Below, in pieces: positions 44,844 to 54,717 of a stretch of DNA of 64,000 bases (its first letter is position 1; each line of letters opens with the position of its first letter). The DNA comes from Anaerospora hongkongensis (GTDB lineage Bacteria; Bacillota; Negativicutes; Sporomusales; DSM-15969): assembly GCF_004339805.1 (NCBI RefSeq), contig NZ_SLUI01000001.1, positions 62,001-126,000 of the forward strand, given 5' to 3'. Position numbers and translations under genes: made by a program. Below the pieces are notes generated by a model. The model saw only the letters and a program-made list of their open reading frames with translations, ran no database searches and was not told the origin of the DNA.

Positions 44844-44855
44844 GTGGTGACCACT

Positions 44856-44966
44856 CTCCCATCTTGCAGGATTAATCCTGCCGGAATTGGCACCGTTTTC
44901 ACATAAGCGCGAATGGTTGCCGCGGTTTCATCGGGCCTGTCCCTCCACCAACTCTCGATGAGCATT
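44856..44966 (-). promoter_or_regulatory. SAM-I riboswitch (S box)
   Basis: Minus-strand conserved blocks in order: CTCATCGAGAG, TGGTGGAGGGACAGGCCC, GATGAAACCGCGGCAACC, GGTGCCAATTCC and a closing GATGGG that pairs with CTCATC as P1. It senses SAM and switches the terminator at 44823-44843. The stretch 44724-45023 consists of this leader and the promoter. Confidence 0.95.
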
Positions 44967-44987
44967 TTATTTAGTTTCACCAAAGCA

Positions 44988-45016
44988 ATTTTAAAGGAAG
45001 CAAGGCAAAAAAGCAA
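44988..45016 (-). promoter_or_regulatory. Promoter of metK
   Basis: On the minus strand TTGCTT (45011-45016) and TAAAAT (44988-44993) are 17 bp apart, giving a transcript that starts shortly before the S-box aptamer. It begins just past the coaBC stop codon. Confidence 0.55.
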
Positions 45017-45023
45017 GAAATTT

Positions 45024-46214
45024 TTACATTAAACTACAAATTCTGTCTAATATAATGCCGGCAAGTTTCGTTTTTTCCATTTTGGGCAAATCTTCTATCC
45101 GCCCGTCCCGGTACAGCAGTTTAACAATATTTGTATCCGTATTAAATCCTGCGTCAGGCAGCATCACATTGTTGGCAACGATCATATCTGCATTTTTGCG
45201 GTTCAGTTTCTCGGTAGCATACGCAACCAGCTGTTCTGTCTCAGCCGCAAAACCGACTAATATTTGTTTTGTTTTTAGTCTGCCCAATTCAGCCAGTATA
45301 TCCGGATTTTTTTCCAAAGTGATTGTTAAATTCTCATCATTCTTTTTTATTTTGTGTTCTGCCTGCTTGACACAACGGTAATCGGCAACTGCAGCTGCTT
45401 TAATCACGATGTCGGCATCATGATATTGGGCCAGTACAGCATCGCGCATTTGCTGTGCCGACTCAACAGATATAACAGTAACGCCCTGAGGCGCAGGCAG
45501 GTTTGCCGGTCCTGAAACCAGCAGAACTTCAGCCCCTCTTGCTGCGGCAGCCCCAGCAAGGGCATAGCCCATTTTGCCGCTTGACCGGTTGCCGATATAC
45601 CGGACCGGATCAAGCGGCTCGCGAGTGCCGCCAGCAGTGATGAGTACTTTTTTCCCTTGTAAGGAACAATTCCGGTTAAAAAGGTTACCTACATACTCAA
45701 CAATTGTACTCGGCTCAGCCAAACGGCCGGGCCCTTCTACACCACATGCCAGCATGCCGGTAGCCGGTTCAATGAAACGATACCCCAGAGACGCTAGTTT
45801 TGTAATATTCTGCTGAGTAATAGGATTCAGATACATATTCGTATTCATGGCCGGCGCAATTACCACAGGTGCCTTTGTGGCCATAACGGTAGTTGACAGC
45901 ATATCATCTGCAATTCCATTGGCAATTTTACCGATAATATTAGCCGTCGCAGGAGCAATCAGAAATATATCAGCCAATGTTGCCAATGCAATATGCTCAA
46001 CATTCCAGGTTTTCGGTTCCTCCCACATGTGTACAGCTACCGGATTTGCACTTAGTTCTCTAAACGTCAGCGGTGTAACAAATTTAGTGGCCCCTTCCGT
46101 CATGATAACATGAACGGCAGCCCCTGCTTTTTTAAGGCGGCTGACAACTTCAACCGCCTTATAGGCGGCAATGCCGCCGGTTACACCAAGAACGATATTT
46201 TTGCCACGCAGCAT
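45024..46214 (-). CDS. coaBC: Phosphopantothenoylcysteine decarboxylase / phosphopantothenate-cysteine ligase
   Basis: A 396-residue bifunctional coenzyme A biosynthesis enzyme. The CoaC half (residues 1-180) has the FMN-binding GGIAAYKA motif, the catalytic His region VEHIALA, APAMNTNMYLNP and the active-site Cys in GMLACG. The CoaB half (about 190-396) has ITAGGTREPLDPVRYIGNRSSGKMG and KIKKNDENLTITLEKNPDIL. It lies 8 bp behind rpoZ, in the conserved remA-gmk-rpoZ-coaBC order. Confidence 0.96.
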   Translation of the reverse strand: MLRGKNIVLGVTGGIAAYKAVEVVSRLKKAGAAVHVIMTEGATKFVTPLTFRELSANPVAVHMWEEPKTWNVEHIALATLADIFLIAPATANIIGKIANGIADDMLSTTVMATKAPVVIAPAMNTNMYLNPITQQNITKLASLGYRFIEPATGMLACGVEGPGRLAEPSTIVEYVGNLFNRNCSLQGKKVLITAGGTREPLDPVRYIGNRSSGKMGYALAGAAAARGAEVLLVSGPANLPAPQGVTVISVESAQQMRDAVLAQYHDADIVIKAAAVADYRCVKQAEHKIKKNDENLTITLEKNPDILAELGRLKTKQILVGFAAETEQLVAYATEKLNRKNADMIVANNVMLPDAGFNTDTNIVKLLYRDGRIEDLPKMEKTKLAGIILDRICSLM

Positions 46215-46222
46215 ACTTCCTC

Positions 46223-46429
46223 CTACTTAATCCCTGTCTTGGTACGCTCAAAAGTAACTTTATTTTGCGAAATTTCTTCCAAGGCAAGAGTAACAGGCTT
46301 ATTGGATTTACTTTCAGCAGCTGCCGGATCTCCGCTCATAATCTCTCTGGCTCTTTTGGCCGAAAGCGTTACCAGCGTATATTTACTGTCTACCTTACTA
46401 ACTAAGCTATCTAAGGATGGATGAATCAT
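46223..46429 (-). CDS. rpoZ: RNA polymerase omega subunit
   Basis: A 68-residue subunit that helps assemble RNA polymerase. The N-terminal helix (PSLDSLVSKVDSKYTLVTLSAKRAREI) and the short tail with TLALEEISQNKVTFER are family hallmarks. It lies 13 bp behind gmk and 8 bp ahead of coaBC. Confidence 0.95.
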   Translation of the reverse strand: MIHPSLDSLVSKVDSKYTLVTLSAKRAREIMSGDPAAAESKSNKPVTLALEEISQNKVTFERTKTGIK

Positions 46430-46442
46430 TATAGTCCCACCT

Positions 46443-47069
46443 CTATTCTTCTAATCTGCATTTATCGTGACATATATGTTCAATTAAAGCGTTATTTCTC
46501 TTAACCTTACACCGTTCGGCTGAAATAATGGCCGCAATTTGCTTTACAGCGTCCTCTACCTTATCATTCACTACGATATAGTCGTAGTTATGAGCCAGCA
46601 GTAATTCCTTACTGACACAGTTGAGCCGCTTCTGAATGACTTCAGGGCTATCCGTCCCCCGTTTATAAATCCGATGCGAAAGCTCATTAAGCGACGGTGG
46701 TACTATGTAAATAAAAACTCCTGCGGGAAATTTCGTTTTAACTTGCATAGCTCCCTGTATATCAATCTCCAGTACAACATCCTTGCCGGCCTCCAGCAAT
46801 TGCATAACATGCTGCTGGGGTGTACCGTAATAGTTGCCGTACACTTCAGCAAATTCCAGCAAATCATCCTTTTGAATCATCGTTTGAAATTCCGAATGAG
46901 ACAAAAAGAAATAATTAACGCCATGATGTTCACCCGGGCGCGGTGCCCTTGTAGTAGCAGAGATGGAATCATGTAAATCAGGATAACTACGCAGCAATTC
47001 ACGGCAAATTGTCCCTTTGCCGGTGCCGGACGGACCTGACAGGACAATTAGAATTCCTTGCGGCGTCAT
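46443..47069 (-). CDS. gmk: Guanylate kinase
   Basis: A 208-residue enzyme phosphorylating GMP to GDP. P-loop SGPSGTGKGT, GMP-binding ISATTRAPRPGEHHGVNY, and LEIDIQGAMQVK are present. Length is normal. It follows remA by 21 bp. Confidence 0.97.
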   Translation of the reverse strand: MTPQGILIVLSGPSGTGKGTICRELLRSYPDLHDSISATTRAPRPGEHHGVNYFFLSHSEFQTMIQKDDLLEFAEVYGNYYGTPQQHVMQLLEAGKDVVLEIDIQGAMQVKTKFPAGVFIYIVPPSLNELSHRIYKRGTDSPEVIQKRLNCVSKELLLAHNYDYIVVNDKVEDAVKQIAAIISAERCKVKRNNALIEHICHDKCRLEE

Positions 47070-47090
47070 AAAGTGGCTCCTTTCCGTATG

Positions 47091-47360
47091 CTATTCGGCC
47101 GTATCATCACTGCTAGTTTCTTTGCTAGCTAAGCGATGAGCTACCGTCTCAGGCTGTACTGCAGAGAGTATGACATGATCACTATCTGCAATAATGACTG
47201 CACGGGTGCGTCGTCCGTAAGTGGCATCAATCAGCATTCCCCTGTCGCGAGCTTCCTGAATGATTCGCTTGATAGGCGCCGATTCGGGACTAACGATGGA
47301 AATAATCCGGTTTGCAGACACAATATTACCAAAACCGATATTGATTAGTTTAATATCCAT
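47091..47360 (-). CDS. remA: Extracellular matrix regulator RemA (DUF370)
   Basis: An 89-residue DNA-binding protein. Family sequence [20 protein letters not shown] and [20 protein letters not shown] are nearly complete. RemA activates biofilm-matrix and osmoprotection genes in Bacillus, and its gene sits between yicC/yloC and gmk in most Firmicutes, as here. Confidence 0.96.
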   Translation of the reverse strand: MDIKLINIGFGNIVSANRIISIVSPESAPIKRIIQEARDRGMLIDATYGRRTRAVIIADSDHVILSAVQPETVAHRLASKETSSDDTAE

Positions 47361-47414
47361 TCACAATTCCTCCTACATTTTAGTTCCCATGAAACCATTC
47401 TATATTGCTCTATA

Positions 47415-48299
47415 TTACTCTATGTTTTGGATTTGCTCTCTGACCTTCTCAATTTCACTTTTAATTTCCACAATAATTCCGGCAACAGAAAGATCATTTG
47501 CTTTGGAACCAATCGTATTAGTTTCACGATTGATTTCCTGAATGATAAAATCCAATTTACGGCCAACAGCCTCACCCGACAAAAGAGCTGCGCGCAATTG
47601 GGACATATGGCTTTTAAAGCGGACAATCTCTTCTGTAAAATTCGTCCGATCGGCAAAAATAGCTGTTTCCTGCAACAAACGTCCCTCATCCGGTTCAATT
47701 CCTACCGAGGTAACAAGTTCGCGCATTCTGGCAAAAAGTTTATTCCGGTATTCCGCTAAAATTTCCGGCGCCCTGAGTTCAATCTGCTCGATAAGGCCAG
47801 TCAATTTTTCTACACGGGACAATAAATCCGTTTGGATTGCTTCCCCTTCCGCCAGCCGCATGCCCAGCAGATTAGCAACCGCCTGATCAACAGCCTGATT
47901 TAGTTTTACCCAAATTAATTCTACATCCTCAGTAACTTCCTCCACTTTCAGCACATCCGGATATTTTGCAATGTGATAGACATTGTTACTCAACGGAGTA
48001 TTGAGTAAACTGCCTAATTCTTCTAATGCACTATGGTACGCCATTGCTAATTCTTTGTCAACCCTAACTATTCTTTGCTTTTGCGAGTAGTCATCTAACG
48101 TAATATATACGTCAATCCGTCCCCGCGCCAATGATCCGGCAACAGTCCGGCGAATCCTATCCTCGAGACTGCCCAACTGTTTTGGCATGCGGATGACAAT
48201 TTCATTATAGCGATGATTAACAGCCTTGACTTCAACGATGATTCGCTGCTTGGCATCAAGAAACTCTCCTCGGCCAAATCCAGTCATGCTTTTAAGCAT
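47415..48299 (-). CDS. yicC: YicC/YloC-family endoribonuclease
   Basis: A 294-residue protein with the N-terminal YicC domain (MLKSMTGFGRGEF, VEVKAVNHRYNEI) and the C-terminal DUF1732 domain (LGRKLDFIIQEINRETNTIGSKA). Members are endoribonucleases. The ATG at 48299 follows AAGGTG; a GTG start further up lies inside that ribosome site. First gene of the remA-gmk-rpoZ-coaBC run. Confidence 0.93.
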   Translation of the reverse strand: MLKSMTGFGRGEFLDAKQRIIVEVKAVNHRYNEIVIRMPKQLGSLEDRIRRTVAGSLARGRIDVYITLDDYSQKQRIVRVDKELAMAYHSALEELGSLLNTPLSNNVYHIAKYPDVLKVEEVTEDVELIWVKLNQAVDQAVANLLGMRLAEGEAIQTDLLSRVEKLTGLIEQIELRAPEILAEYRNKLFARMRELVTSVGIEPDEGRLLQETAIFADRTNFTEEIVRFKSHMSQLRAALLSGEAVGRKLDFIIQEINRETNTIGSKANDLSVAGIIVEIKSEIEKVREQIQNIE

Positions 48300-48406
48300 A
48301 AGAGGCACCTTCCTTTGCGTATGTATTATTAACGGCTCAAAATATATTTAATCCTGATTTTTCAAAATAACTTCTCCTTTCTTCTTATAATTCCTTTTTT
48401 CTCCTT

Positions 48407-48444
48407 AAAATAAAAGACTTGGCAAAAGCCAAGTCTTTTATTTT
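48407..48444 (-). terminator. Terminator of the secreted-protein gene
   Basis: A perfect 17-bp stem including GACTTGGC/GCCAAGTC and AT-rich flanks, with an AAAA/TTTT loop. On the minus strand it lies 6 bp past the gene's stop codon and is followed by AAGGAG. The AT-rich lower stem serves as U-tract on either strand. Confidence 0.8.
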
Positions 48445-48449
48445 AAGGC

Positions 48450-49049
48450 CTATTTGATTTTTGCTAAATCGAAATAAAAAGAATGGCTCTGCTTATCACC
48501 GGTCGTTACCCGAAGCATAATCGGCTTATTCGGTTCAATGTCACGCTGCAGGAAATAAAGATAAGCCCTTGCCATGTACAAAGCTTTATTACTGTTTGCA
48601 TTGGCAACACGTTCCGCTGCCGCACTGTTTATATCCCGGGTTAAGACATCTTTATTTCCCTGCTTAATAACAGCAGCAAGCTTATCAGCAAATTGCGGCG
48701 TATCGCCATAAAGCGTGACGCTGAAGCTTAAATATCCCGCATAGTCGGACAGTATCTTTTCACTGTCCCCTATCTTAACCGGCATTTTCGCCTGACTTTT
48801 CTCCCTGGCATCAACGGCAATCAGTAAGTATGGTGTATACAAATAAGCTTTCTCCGCTGAATCGGTAATTTTGGCAGCCTTCTCTTCATAAGCCGTCCAA
48901 GGAGCCAGAAATTCAGCCACATCCATTTGCGAATGTGACATGCCATAAGTTTGTGCATCTTTTATTACAGCTTCATTAATCGGTGTGATTGCATACACCG
49001 GAAGGGTGCAAATAATTAGCAGCATGACTATGACCGTGCTGATTCTCAT
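48450..49049 (-). CDS. Secreted hypothetical protein
   Basis: A 199-residue protein with a signal peptide (residues 1-20, hydrophobic core VIVMLLIICTLPVYA, cleavage likely after AYA or VYA). The mature part is mainly helical with an AEKAYLYTPYLLIAVDAREK segment and a C-terminal beta-rich part (IMLRVTTGDKQSHSFYFDL). I recognise no named domain. It lies 36 bp behind dapF and is followed by a strong terminator. It would act in the periplasm or at the inner-membrane surface of this diderm host. Confidence 0.7.
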   Translation of the reverse strand: MRISTVIVMLLIICTLPVYAITPINEAVIKDAQTYGMSHSQMDVAEFLAPWTAYEEKAAKITDSAEKAYLYTPYLLIAVDAREKSQAKMPVKIGDSEKILSDYAGYLSFSVTLYGDTPQFADKLAAVIKQGNKDVLTRDINSAAAERVANANSNKALYMARAYLYFLQRDIEPNKPIMLRVTTGDKQSHSFYFDLAKIK

Positions 49050-49085
49050 CCCAAAACTCCTCTATAACCTCTATTTGCCCTTACA

Positions 49086-49931
49086 TCAGACTTTCCCTAA
49101 ATAAGTCCCCCGAAAAACCTCAATTGCCGGACCTGACATATAAACATGATTATCGCCTCTCCACTCAACGAACAAATCGCCGCCATCTAATTCAACAGTG
49201 ATGGCCCGGTCCGTTTTCTCATTCAGAACAGCAGCAACCAGCGTAGCACTTGCGCCGGTACCACAGGCTAACGTAATGCCGGCACCGCGTTCCCAAACGC
49301 GCATACGCACTTTATTGGAACTAAGCACCTGAACAAATTCCACATTTGTTTTGCGGGGAAAGTACGAATGGGTTTCAACGTGCGGCCCTACCTGTGCCAA
49401 ATCGACAGATGCAAGATCATCAACGAAAATCACGCAATGGGGATTGCCCATGGAAACACAAGTGATGCGATAAACTGCACCTGCAGCCTCTAAAGGAATA
49501 CTCACCGCCTGGGAATCCGCTTCACCGGTTACCGGTATTTCACTGCGCCGCAAGCGGGGCTCCCCCATATCAACACAAATCGTTTTGACCTGGCCACCAT
49601 CAAAAATAATTTCCGGTTTAATCAAGCCTGCCAGCGTCTCCAGCGTTAAACTGGTTTTTTCTGACAACCCATTTTCGTAAACATAACGGGCAATACACCG
49701 GGTTGCATTGCCACACATTTCGGCCTCACTGCCATCAGAATTAAAAATCCGTATTCTAAAATCTGCATCGGCAGTTGTGGGAGGCAGCAAAATAACCAAT
49801 CCATCTGCACCTATACCAAAATGCCGATCACAAACAGCAATGGCGGCTTGCTTGTAATCATTCAGTTTTTCTTGAAAGCCGTTAACAATTACAAAATCAT
49901 TGCCTTGCCCGTGCCACTTGGAAAACTGCAT
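49086..49931 (-). CDS. dapF: Diaminopimelate epimerase
   Basis: A 281-residue enzyme converting LL- to meso-diaminopimelate for lysine and peptidoglycan. Both catalytic cysteines are present: EMCGNATRC and LACGTGA. GQGNDFVIVNG near the start and MGNPHCVIFVDD complete the family pattern. It shares a fold with the PrpF-like protein of the sigma-54 cluster but has both Cys sites. Located 27 bp downstream of the P-type ATPase gene. Confidence 0.97.
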   Translation of the reverse strand: MQFSKWHGQGNDFVIVNGFQEKLNDYKQAAIAVCDRHFGIGADGLVILLPPTTADADFRIRIFNSDGSEAEMCGNATRCIARYVYENGLSEKTSLTLETLAGLIKPEIIFDGGQVKTICVDMGEPRLRRSEIPVTGEADSQAVSIPLEAAGAVYRITCVSMGNPHCVIFVDDLASVDLAQVGPHVETHSYFPRKTNVEFVQVLSSNKVRMRVWERGAGITLACGTGASATLVAAVLNEKTDRAITVELDGGDLFVEWRGDNHVYMSGPAIEVFRGTYLGKV

Positions 49932-49958
49932 GTCTAATTCCTCCTGTACTATCGCTTA

Positions 49959-52727
49959 TTACTTATTGTACCCTATTGCAGCGCGACGTACAACGGAACG
50001 GCGGCGAAATACAAAATGTTTTATCGCTCCCAGAATAAAAGTCCAGCCGGAAACAGTCAGCACGATTGCCCAGTCATATAAGGACATCGGTACTGTCTCA
50101 AAAATACCGCTGAGAAAGGGAGTATAAACAACTGCTATCTGCATTATAGTAGAGCAAGTTACGGCGGCAACTAAAAATTTATTACTAAACAGCCCAACCT
50201 CAAAAATAGTCATCATCTCTGAACGGCAGTCAAAGACATGGAACATCTGAGAAAATACCAGTGTGCAGAAAGCCATTGTCCTTGCCAGAGCAATGTCATT
50301 CTGGATGTAATAGCCAAAGGCAAAAACTGCAACCGTCGAAAGACCAATTTGCGTGCCGCGGGAAATAATTTTGCGGCTTAGCCCCCGGGAAAACACACTT
50401 TCACCGGGATGCCGCGGCGGACGATTCATAATATCCCGTTCTCGCGGATCAATCCCCAGTGCCATTGCCGGCAGTCCGTCAGTAACAAGGTTAACCCATA
50501 GTATTTGCACCGGAATCAGCGGCAGCGGCATGCCGGCAACAGCGGCAATAAACATGGTTAAAACTTCACCAATATTACAAGCAAGCAAATACCGGATAAA
50601 TTTGCGGATATTTTCATAGATTCCCCGCCCTTCCTCAACAGCAGCCACGATGGTGGCGAAATTATCATCCATTAAAATCATCGAAGAAGCTTCTTTGGTA
50701 ACATCCGTACCGGTAATCCCCATAGATACCCCGATATCGGCTTCTTTAATAGCCGGTGCATCGTTAACACCGTCACCCGTCATTGCTACTATGTGTCCAT
50801 TACGCTTAAGGGCCCTAACGATGCGCAGCTTATGAGCCGGCGAAACGCGGGCGTAGACAGTAACCTCATTTACTATTCTTGCCAGCTGACTGTCATCGAG
50901 GGCATCCAATTCTTTCCCAGTTAACGACTTATTGCTTTCGTCCTTATAAATAGTAAGCTCTCTAGCAATGGCAATTGCTGTGTTTTTGTGATCGCCGGTA
51001 ATCATTACCGCTTTAATTCCCGCCTGACGGCAGGTCATTATGGCAGTCTTTACTTCTTCCCGCGGCGGATCAATCATTCCGACCAATCCGGCAAATACAA
51101 GCTCTCGTTCCACCTCTTCGCTGATTTGAGCAGCCTCGGCCTTCGCTACACGCCGGTAGGCAACAGCCAGTACGCGCAGTGCCTGTGAAGCCATCTGATC
51201 ACTGGCAGCAGCAATTGCAGCTGCGCCATCAGGAGTAAGCGGAGTCTCGCCTCTGCTGGTATACTGATAGCGGCACAAATCAAGGATCGTATCCGGGGCA
51301 CCCTTCGTATAAAGGATATCACCTTCAGGACCATGATATAAAATAGACATTCTCCGCCGTTCCGATTCAAATGGTATTTCCGCTATACGGTTTTCATTTT
51401 TTTCCAGATCAGACTTCCATATCCCTGCCTTAGCAGCAGCTACAATCAGCGCACCTTCTGTGGGATCTCCTTCCACTGACATTCCGTTGTTGCCTCCACC
51501 AGTCAAGCGGCGCCATATCCCTGTAATACTGACATTATTTTGCTTTAGCACACTGTTGTTACATAAGGCACCGATCATTAATGTTTTCTGCAGGCATTTA
51601 TCTTTTTTACTATCAACATCTTTTTGATTTAAGAGAAACTGTCCCTTAATTTCATAACCTGCTCCTGTCACATCAAACAAGGAATTCCCCGAATAGATAC
51701 TGCGCACTGTCATAACATTCTGGGTAAGTGTGCCAGTCTTATCCGAACAAATGACGGTGGTGCAGCCAAGCGTTTCGACAGCAGGCAGCTTACGGACAAT
51801 AGCATTGCGTTTAATCATTCTTTGCACACCGAGTGCTAAAGCGACAGTAACAATGGCTGGCAGACCTTCCGGGATCGCGGCTACTGCCAGGCTGATACCA
51901 GCCATCAGCATAAGCAGAATAGGCTCGCCCTTAATTAAGCCGGTAATGACGACAACTAAGCAGATTCCCAGGCAGCCCCATACCAGCAGCCGTCCTAATT
52001 GCTCTAATCGACGCTGCAACGGAGTTTCTTCCGTTTCGCTGGACTGAATCATTTTGGCGATGTGCCCCACTTCTGTTGCCATACCGGTCGCACAAACTAC
52101 CGCTAAACCACGGCCTCTCGTAACACTGGTACCGGAAAAGACCATATTTTTACGGTCACCAAGCGGACTGTCCTCCTGGAACTGCTTGTCTGACTCTTTA
52201 CGGACAGGCAAAGATTCTCCGGTAAGTGCCGCTTCTTCGATTTCCAGACTGTGCGTACTTACCAGCCGGCCATCGGCAGCCAATTTATCTCCAGCTTCCA
52301 AAGATAAAATATCGCCAGGGACAAGTTCCCGTGCCGGAATATGCTGGACCGTGCCATTTCGTACGACACGGGCAGTCGGTGCTGCCAGTTTTTTTAATGC
52401 TTCCATTGACTGTTCGGCCCGGTATTCCTGGATAAAACCCAGTACCGCATTAATCAGGACAATAGCAAGAATCGTAACGGCATCTACATACTCACCTAAA
52501 AAGGCGGATATCAGTGTCGCACCGAGTAATACCAATACCATAAAATCCTGGAACTGAGCTAAAAACCGTTTCCACCAGACTGTCTTTTGCTTTTCTTCCA
52601 GTTCATTAAAACCGAACTTTTCCAGTCTTACAGCCGCTTCTTTATTACTTAATCCTTCATTTGGATGAGTCTCCCAAAAAACTAATGCGTCATCCGCAGA
52701 TCGGGCATACCATTTTTCCATATTCAC
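49959..52727 (-). CDS. Cation-translocating P-type ATPase (PacL/SERCA-like)
   Basis: About 922 residues: cytoplasmic N-terminal domain, ten membrane helices, actuator TGES loop (AALTGESLPV), phosphorylation site DKTGTLTQN, ATP-binding KGAPD, and hinge MTGDGVNDAPAIK. The helix-4 motif IPEGLPA and helix-6 residues NLVTDGLPA match P2A calcium pumps rather than copper ATPases. Start uncertain: GTG at 52727 after GAGGTG, ATG at 52721, or an unsupported ATG at 52763. It transports a cation, most likely calcium, out of the cytoplasm. Confidence 0.9.
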   Translation of the reverse strand: MNMEKWYARSADDALVFWETHPNEGLSNKEAAVRLEKFGFNELEEKQKTVWWKRFLAQFQDFMVLVLLGATLISAFLGEYVDAVTILAIVLINAVLGFIQEYRAEQSMEALKKLAAPTARVVRNGTVQHIPARELVPGDILSLEAGDKLAADGRLVSTHSLEIEEAALTGESLPVRKESDKQFQEDSPLGDRKNMVFSGTSVTRGRGLAVVCATGMATEVGHIAKMIQSSETEETPLQRRLEQLGRLLVWGCLGICLVVVITGLIKGEPILLMLMAGISLAVAAIPEGLPAIVTVALALGVQRMIKRNAIVRKLPAVETLGCTTVICSDKTGTLTQNVMTVRSIYSGNSLFDVTGAGYEIKGQFLLNQKDVDSKKDKCLQKTLMIGALCNNSVLKQNNVSITGIWRRLTGGGNNGMSVEGDPTEGALIVAAAKAGIWKSDLEKNENRIAEIPFESERRRMSILYHGPEGDILYTKGAPDTILDLCRYQYTSRGETPLTPDGAAAIAAASDQMASQALRVLAVAYRRVAKAEAAQISEEVERELVFAGLVGMIDPPREEVKTAIMTCRQAGIKAVMITGDHKNTAIAIARELTIYKDESNKSLTGKELDALDDSQLARIVNEVTVYARVSPAHKLRIVRALKRNGHIVAMTGDGVNDAPAIKEADIGVSMGITGTDVTKEASSMILMDDNFATIVAAVEEGRGIYENIRKFIRYLLACNIGEVLTMFIAAVAGMPLPLIPVQILWVNLVTDGLPAMALGIDPRERDIMNRPPRHPGESVFSRGLSRKIISRGTQIGLSTVAVFAFGYYIQNDIALARTMAFCTLVFSQMFHVFDCRSEMMTIFEVGLFSNKFLVAAVTCSTIMQIAVVYTPFLSGIFETVPMSLYDWAIVLTVSGWTFILGAIKHFVFRRRSVVRRAAIGYNK

Positions 52728-52840
52728 ACCAAGCACCTCACTAACTTGAGTTTCTCTATCCATGTTATTCCAAATCCAGGATAATTAGACCAGGTACTGC
52801 AGGAATGCCTACTGCCTTAGCAAGCCTATAGGTATTCTGT

Positions 52841-52870
52841 TTGACCTGCCTCCGGCAAGAATGATATACT
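52841..52870 (+). promoter_or_regulatory. Sigma-A promoter of rqcH
   Basis: TTGACC (52841-52846) and TATACT (52865-52870) with an 18-bp spacer, in the divergent gap between the ATPase gene and rqcH. The transcript would start near 52877, about 20 bases before the gene. Confidence 0.7.
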
Positions 52871-52897
52871 ATTTGCAAATTACGCCGGAGGATTATT

Positions 52898-54655
52898 ATG
52901 AGTCTTGATGGTTTATCACTCTCTGCCCTGATCCAGGAACTGCATCATCAATTAATTGGTGGCCGTATAGATAAAATTTTTCAACCTGACAAGAATACAC
53001 TATTACTCTGGATACGCCAGCCGCAGGAAACAATTAAGCTATTACTATCAGTTGCAGCCGACTATCCCCGTATCGGCATTACCAAGCATGCACCGGATAA
53101 TCCCGCTGCCCCTCCTACATTTTGCATGCTGCTGCGCAAACACTTGGAAAACGGACGTATCGGACAATTAACGCAGCACGGACTTGACCGGATTATCATT
53201 CTTGATATCGATGTCAGAGCTGAACAAGGTGCCATAACCACTAAGCGGCTGATTATCGAATTAATGGGCAAACATAGCAATATTATTTTCGTTCATGACA
53301 ACACGATATTGGATTCTATCAAGCGGGTTAACGTATATATGAGCCGTCAGCGGCAAGTACTTCCAGGTCGTCCCTATTCCTTGCCACCGGGACAGGAAAA
53401 GCTCAATTTATTTCATACAGCTGCCAGCGAAGTTGTGGAACAGCTCCTAATGCTGCAGCAAGATGCCCTGCTTGCCAAAGGACTTATCCAGACAGTCAAC
53501 GGTCTGGGTCCGGTTGCTGCGAGAGAAATCATCTGGCGTGCCGGTCTTCCTGAGAAAACTGCAGTGAATGATCTGGATAGTGCCGACAAGCAATCCCTTG
53601 TTGAAACGATTGCTGAGCTTACATCTCAGCTTGCCCCCTCAGCGGTTCAGCCTACTGTGGCAGTCAGTGAACAAAATGAATTACTCGCCGTTGCCGCTTT
53701 TTCACTCGGCCATTTAACAAAAGCCCGTCAGCTCACCTTCCCTACCATGAGCTTGGCGCTGGAGTTCGCGGAAACGCTGAAAGGACCAAGAAAGCTTCCT
53801 GCCAAAGAAGTGCTGGATAAATTGCTGCATTCCGAGCTTACCCGGCTGCAGCGAAAAAAAAGCCTGTTGGAAACGGAATGGGAAGAAGCTTTGCAAGCTG
53901 ATTCCTGCCGGCTTTTTGCCGATACTCTCATGATCCACCTGCACGATATCCCTGCCAATTCCATACAGGCCGAGCTGCCGGATTTGTTCAGCGAAAGCGG
54001 GAACGAGCTGCTGGTTATTCCTTTGGACCCTTTGCTTTCGCCCCTGGCTAATGCACAAAACTATTATTCCAAATACAATAAGCTGCAGCGGCGTCAGCAA
54101 ATGACGCAGCAGCAGCTAGAGCAATGTATCCGGGAAATCGATTATCTGGAAAGCGTACTTTTTAGCTTGGATGCCGCCGGCAGTGCCGACGATATTAACG
54201 AGATTCAGCAAGAACTGGGTGAGGCTGGTTATCTGCAGTTAAAAGGTAAGCCACGGAAACAAGCTGCGCCGGCGGCAGGTAAGCCGACGCAAGTAGTCGT
54301 TGACGGTATCCCAATTCTCATTGGCCGGAATAACCGTCAAAACGACTGGCTTACCTTTAAGCAGGCACGGCCCGATGATTTGTGGCTGCATACCAAAGAC
54401 ATCCCCGGTTCCCATGTAATTATCCGCTGCAAAACCGAGGACATTCCGGAAAAGGTCCTGTATACCGCCGCCCAATGTGCTGCCTGGTTCAGCAAAGCAC
54501 GCAGTTCTTCATCAGTTCCGGTTGACTATACCAGAAGGCGCAACGTAAAAAAACCATCAGGAGCAAAGCCGGGCTTTGTTATTTATGAACAGCAGCGCAC
54601 CTTGCAGGTAACTCCAGACAAAGCACTGCTTACAGCGTTGTTGGCTGTTGAATAA
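52898..54655 (+). CDS. rqcH: RqcH, ribosome-quality-control NEMF-family protein
   Basis: A 585-residue protein. NFACT-N domain at residues 1-180, helix-hairpin-helix and coiled coils in the middle (about 260-420), and NFACT-R at about 460-560 with WLHTKDIPGSHVII. Asp97-Arg98 (in HGLDRIII) are the pair needed for Ala-tRNA binding in known RqcH proteins, and they occur at the same residue numbers here. It marks stalled 50S nascent chains with alanine tails. Older annotation calls such proteins fibronectin-binding. It is transcribed alone from its own promoter. Confidence 0.93.
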   Translation: MSLDGLSLSALIQELHHQLIGGRIDKIFQPDKNTLLLWIRQPQETIKLLLSVAADYPRIGITKHAPDNPAAPPTFCMLLRKHLENGRIGQLTQHGLDRIIILDIDVRAEQGAITTKRLIIELMGKHSNIIFVHDNTILDSIKRVNVYMSRQRQVLPGRPYSLPPGQEKLNLFHTAASEVVEQLLMLQQDALLAKGLIQTVNGLGPVAAREIIWRAGLPEKTAVNDLDSADKQSLVETIAELTSQLAPSAVQPTVAVSEQNELLAVAAFSLGHLTKARQLTFPTMSLALEFAETLKGPRKLPAKEVLDKLLHSELTRLQRKKSLLETEWEEALQADSCRLFADTLMIHLHDIPANSIQAELPDLFSESGNELLVIPLDPLLSPLANAQNYYSKYNKLQRRQQMTQQQLEQCIREIDYLESVLFSLDAAGSADDINEIQQELGEAGYLQLKGKPRKQAAPAAGKPTQVVVDGIPILIGRNNRQNDWLTFKQARPDDLWLHTKDIPGSHVIIRCKTEDIPEKVLYTAAQCAAWFSKARSSSSVPVDYTRRRNVKKPSGAKPGFVIYEQQRTLQVTPDKALLTALLAVE

Positions 54656-54686
54656 AATCCTGGCATCCGGACTATGCTATAACGAA

Positions 54687-54715
54687 AAGAGCCCCCCATT
54701 AACTGGAGGGCTCTT
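54687..54715. terminator. Bidirectional terminator between rqcH and the coiled-coil gene
   Basis: AAGAGCCC pairs with GGGCTCTT, with two more G-C pairs inside after one mismatch. Plus strand is followed by ACCTATTTTT; minus strand by TTTCGTTATAG. It serves the two convergent genes. Confidence 0.7.
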
Positions 54716-54717
54716 AC

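Noticed and set aside
44792..45016. 74-codon minus-strand frame before metK
   Set aside because: It is the SAM-I riboswitch and its terminator, which explain the conserved sequence fully.
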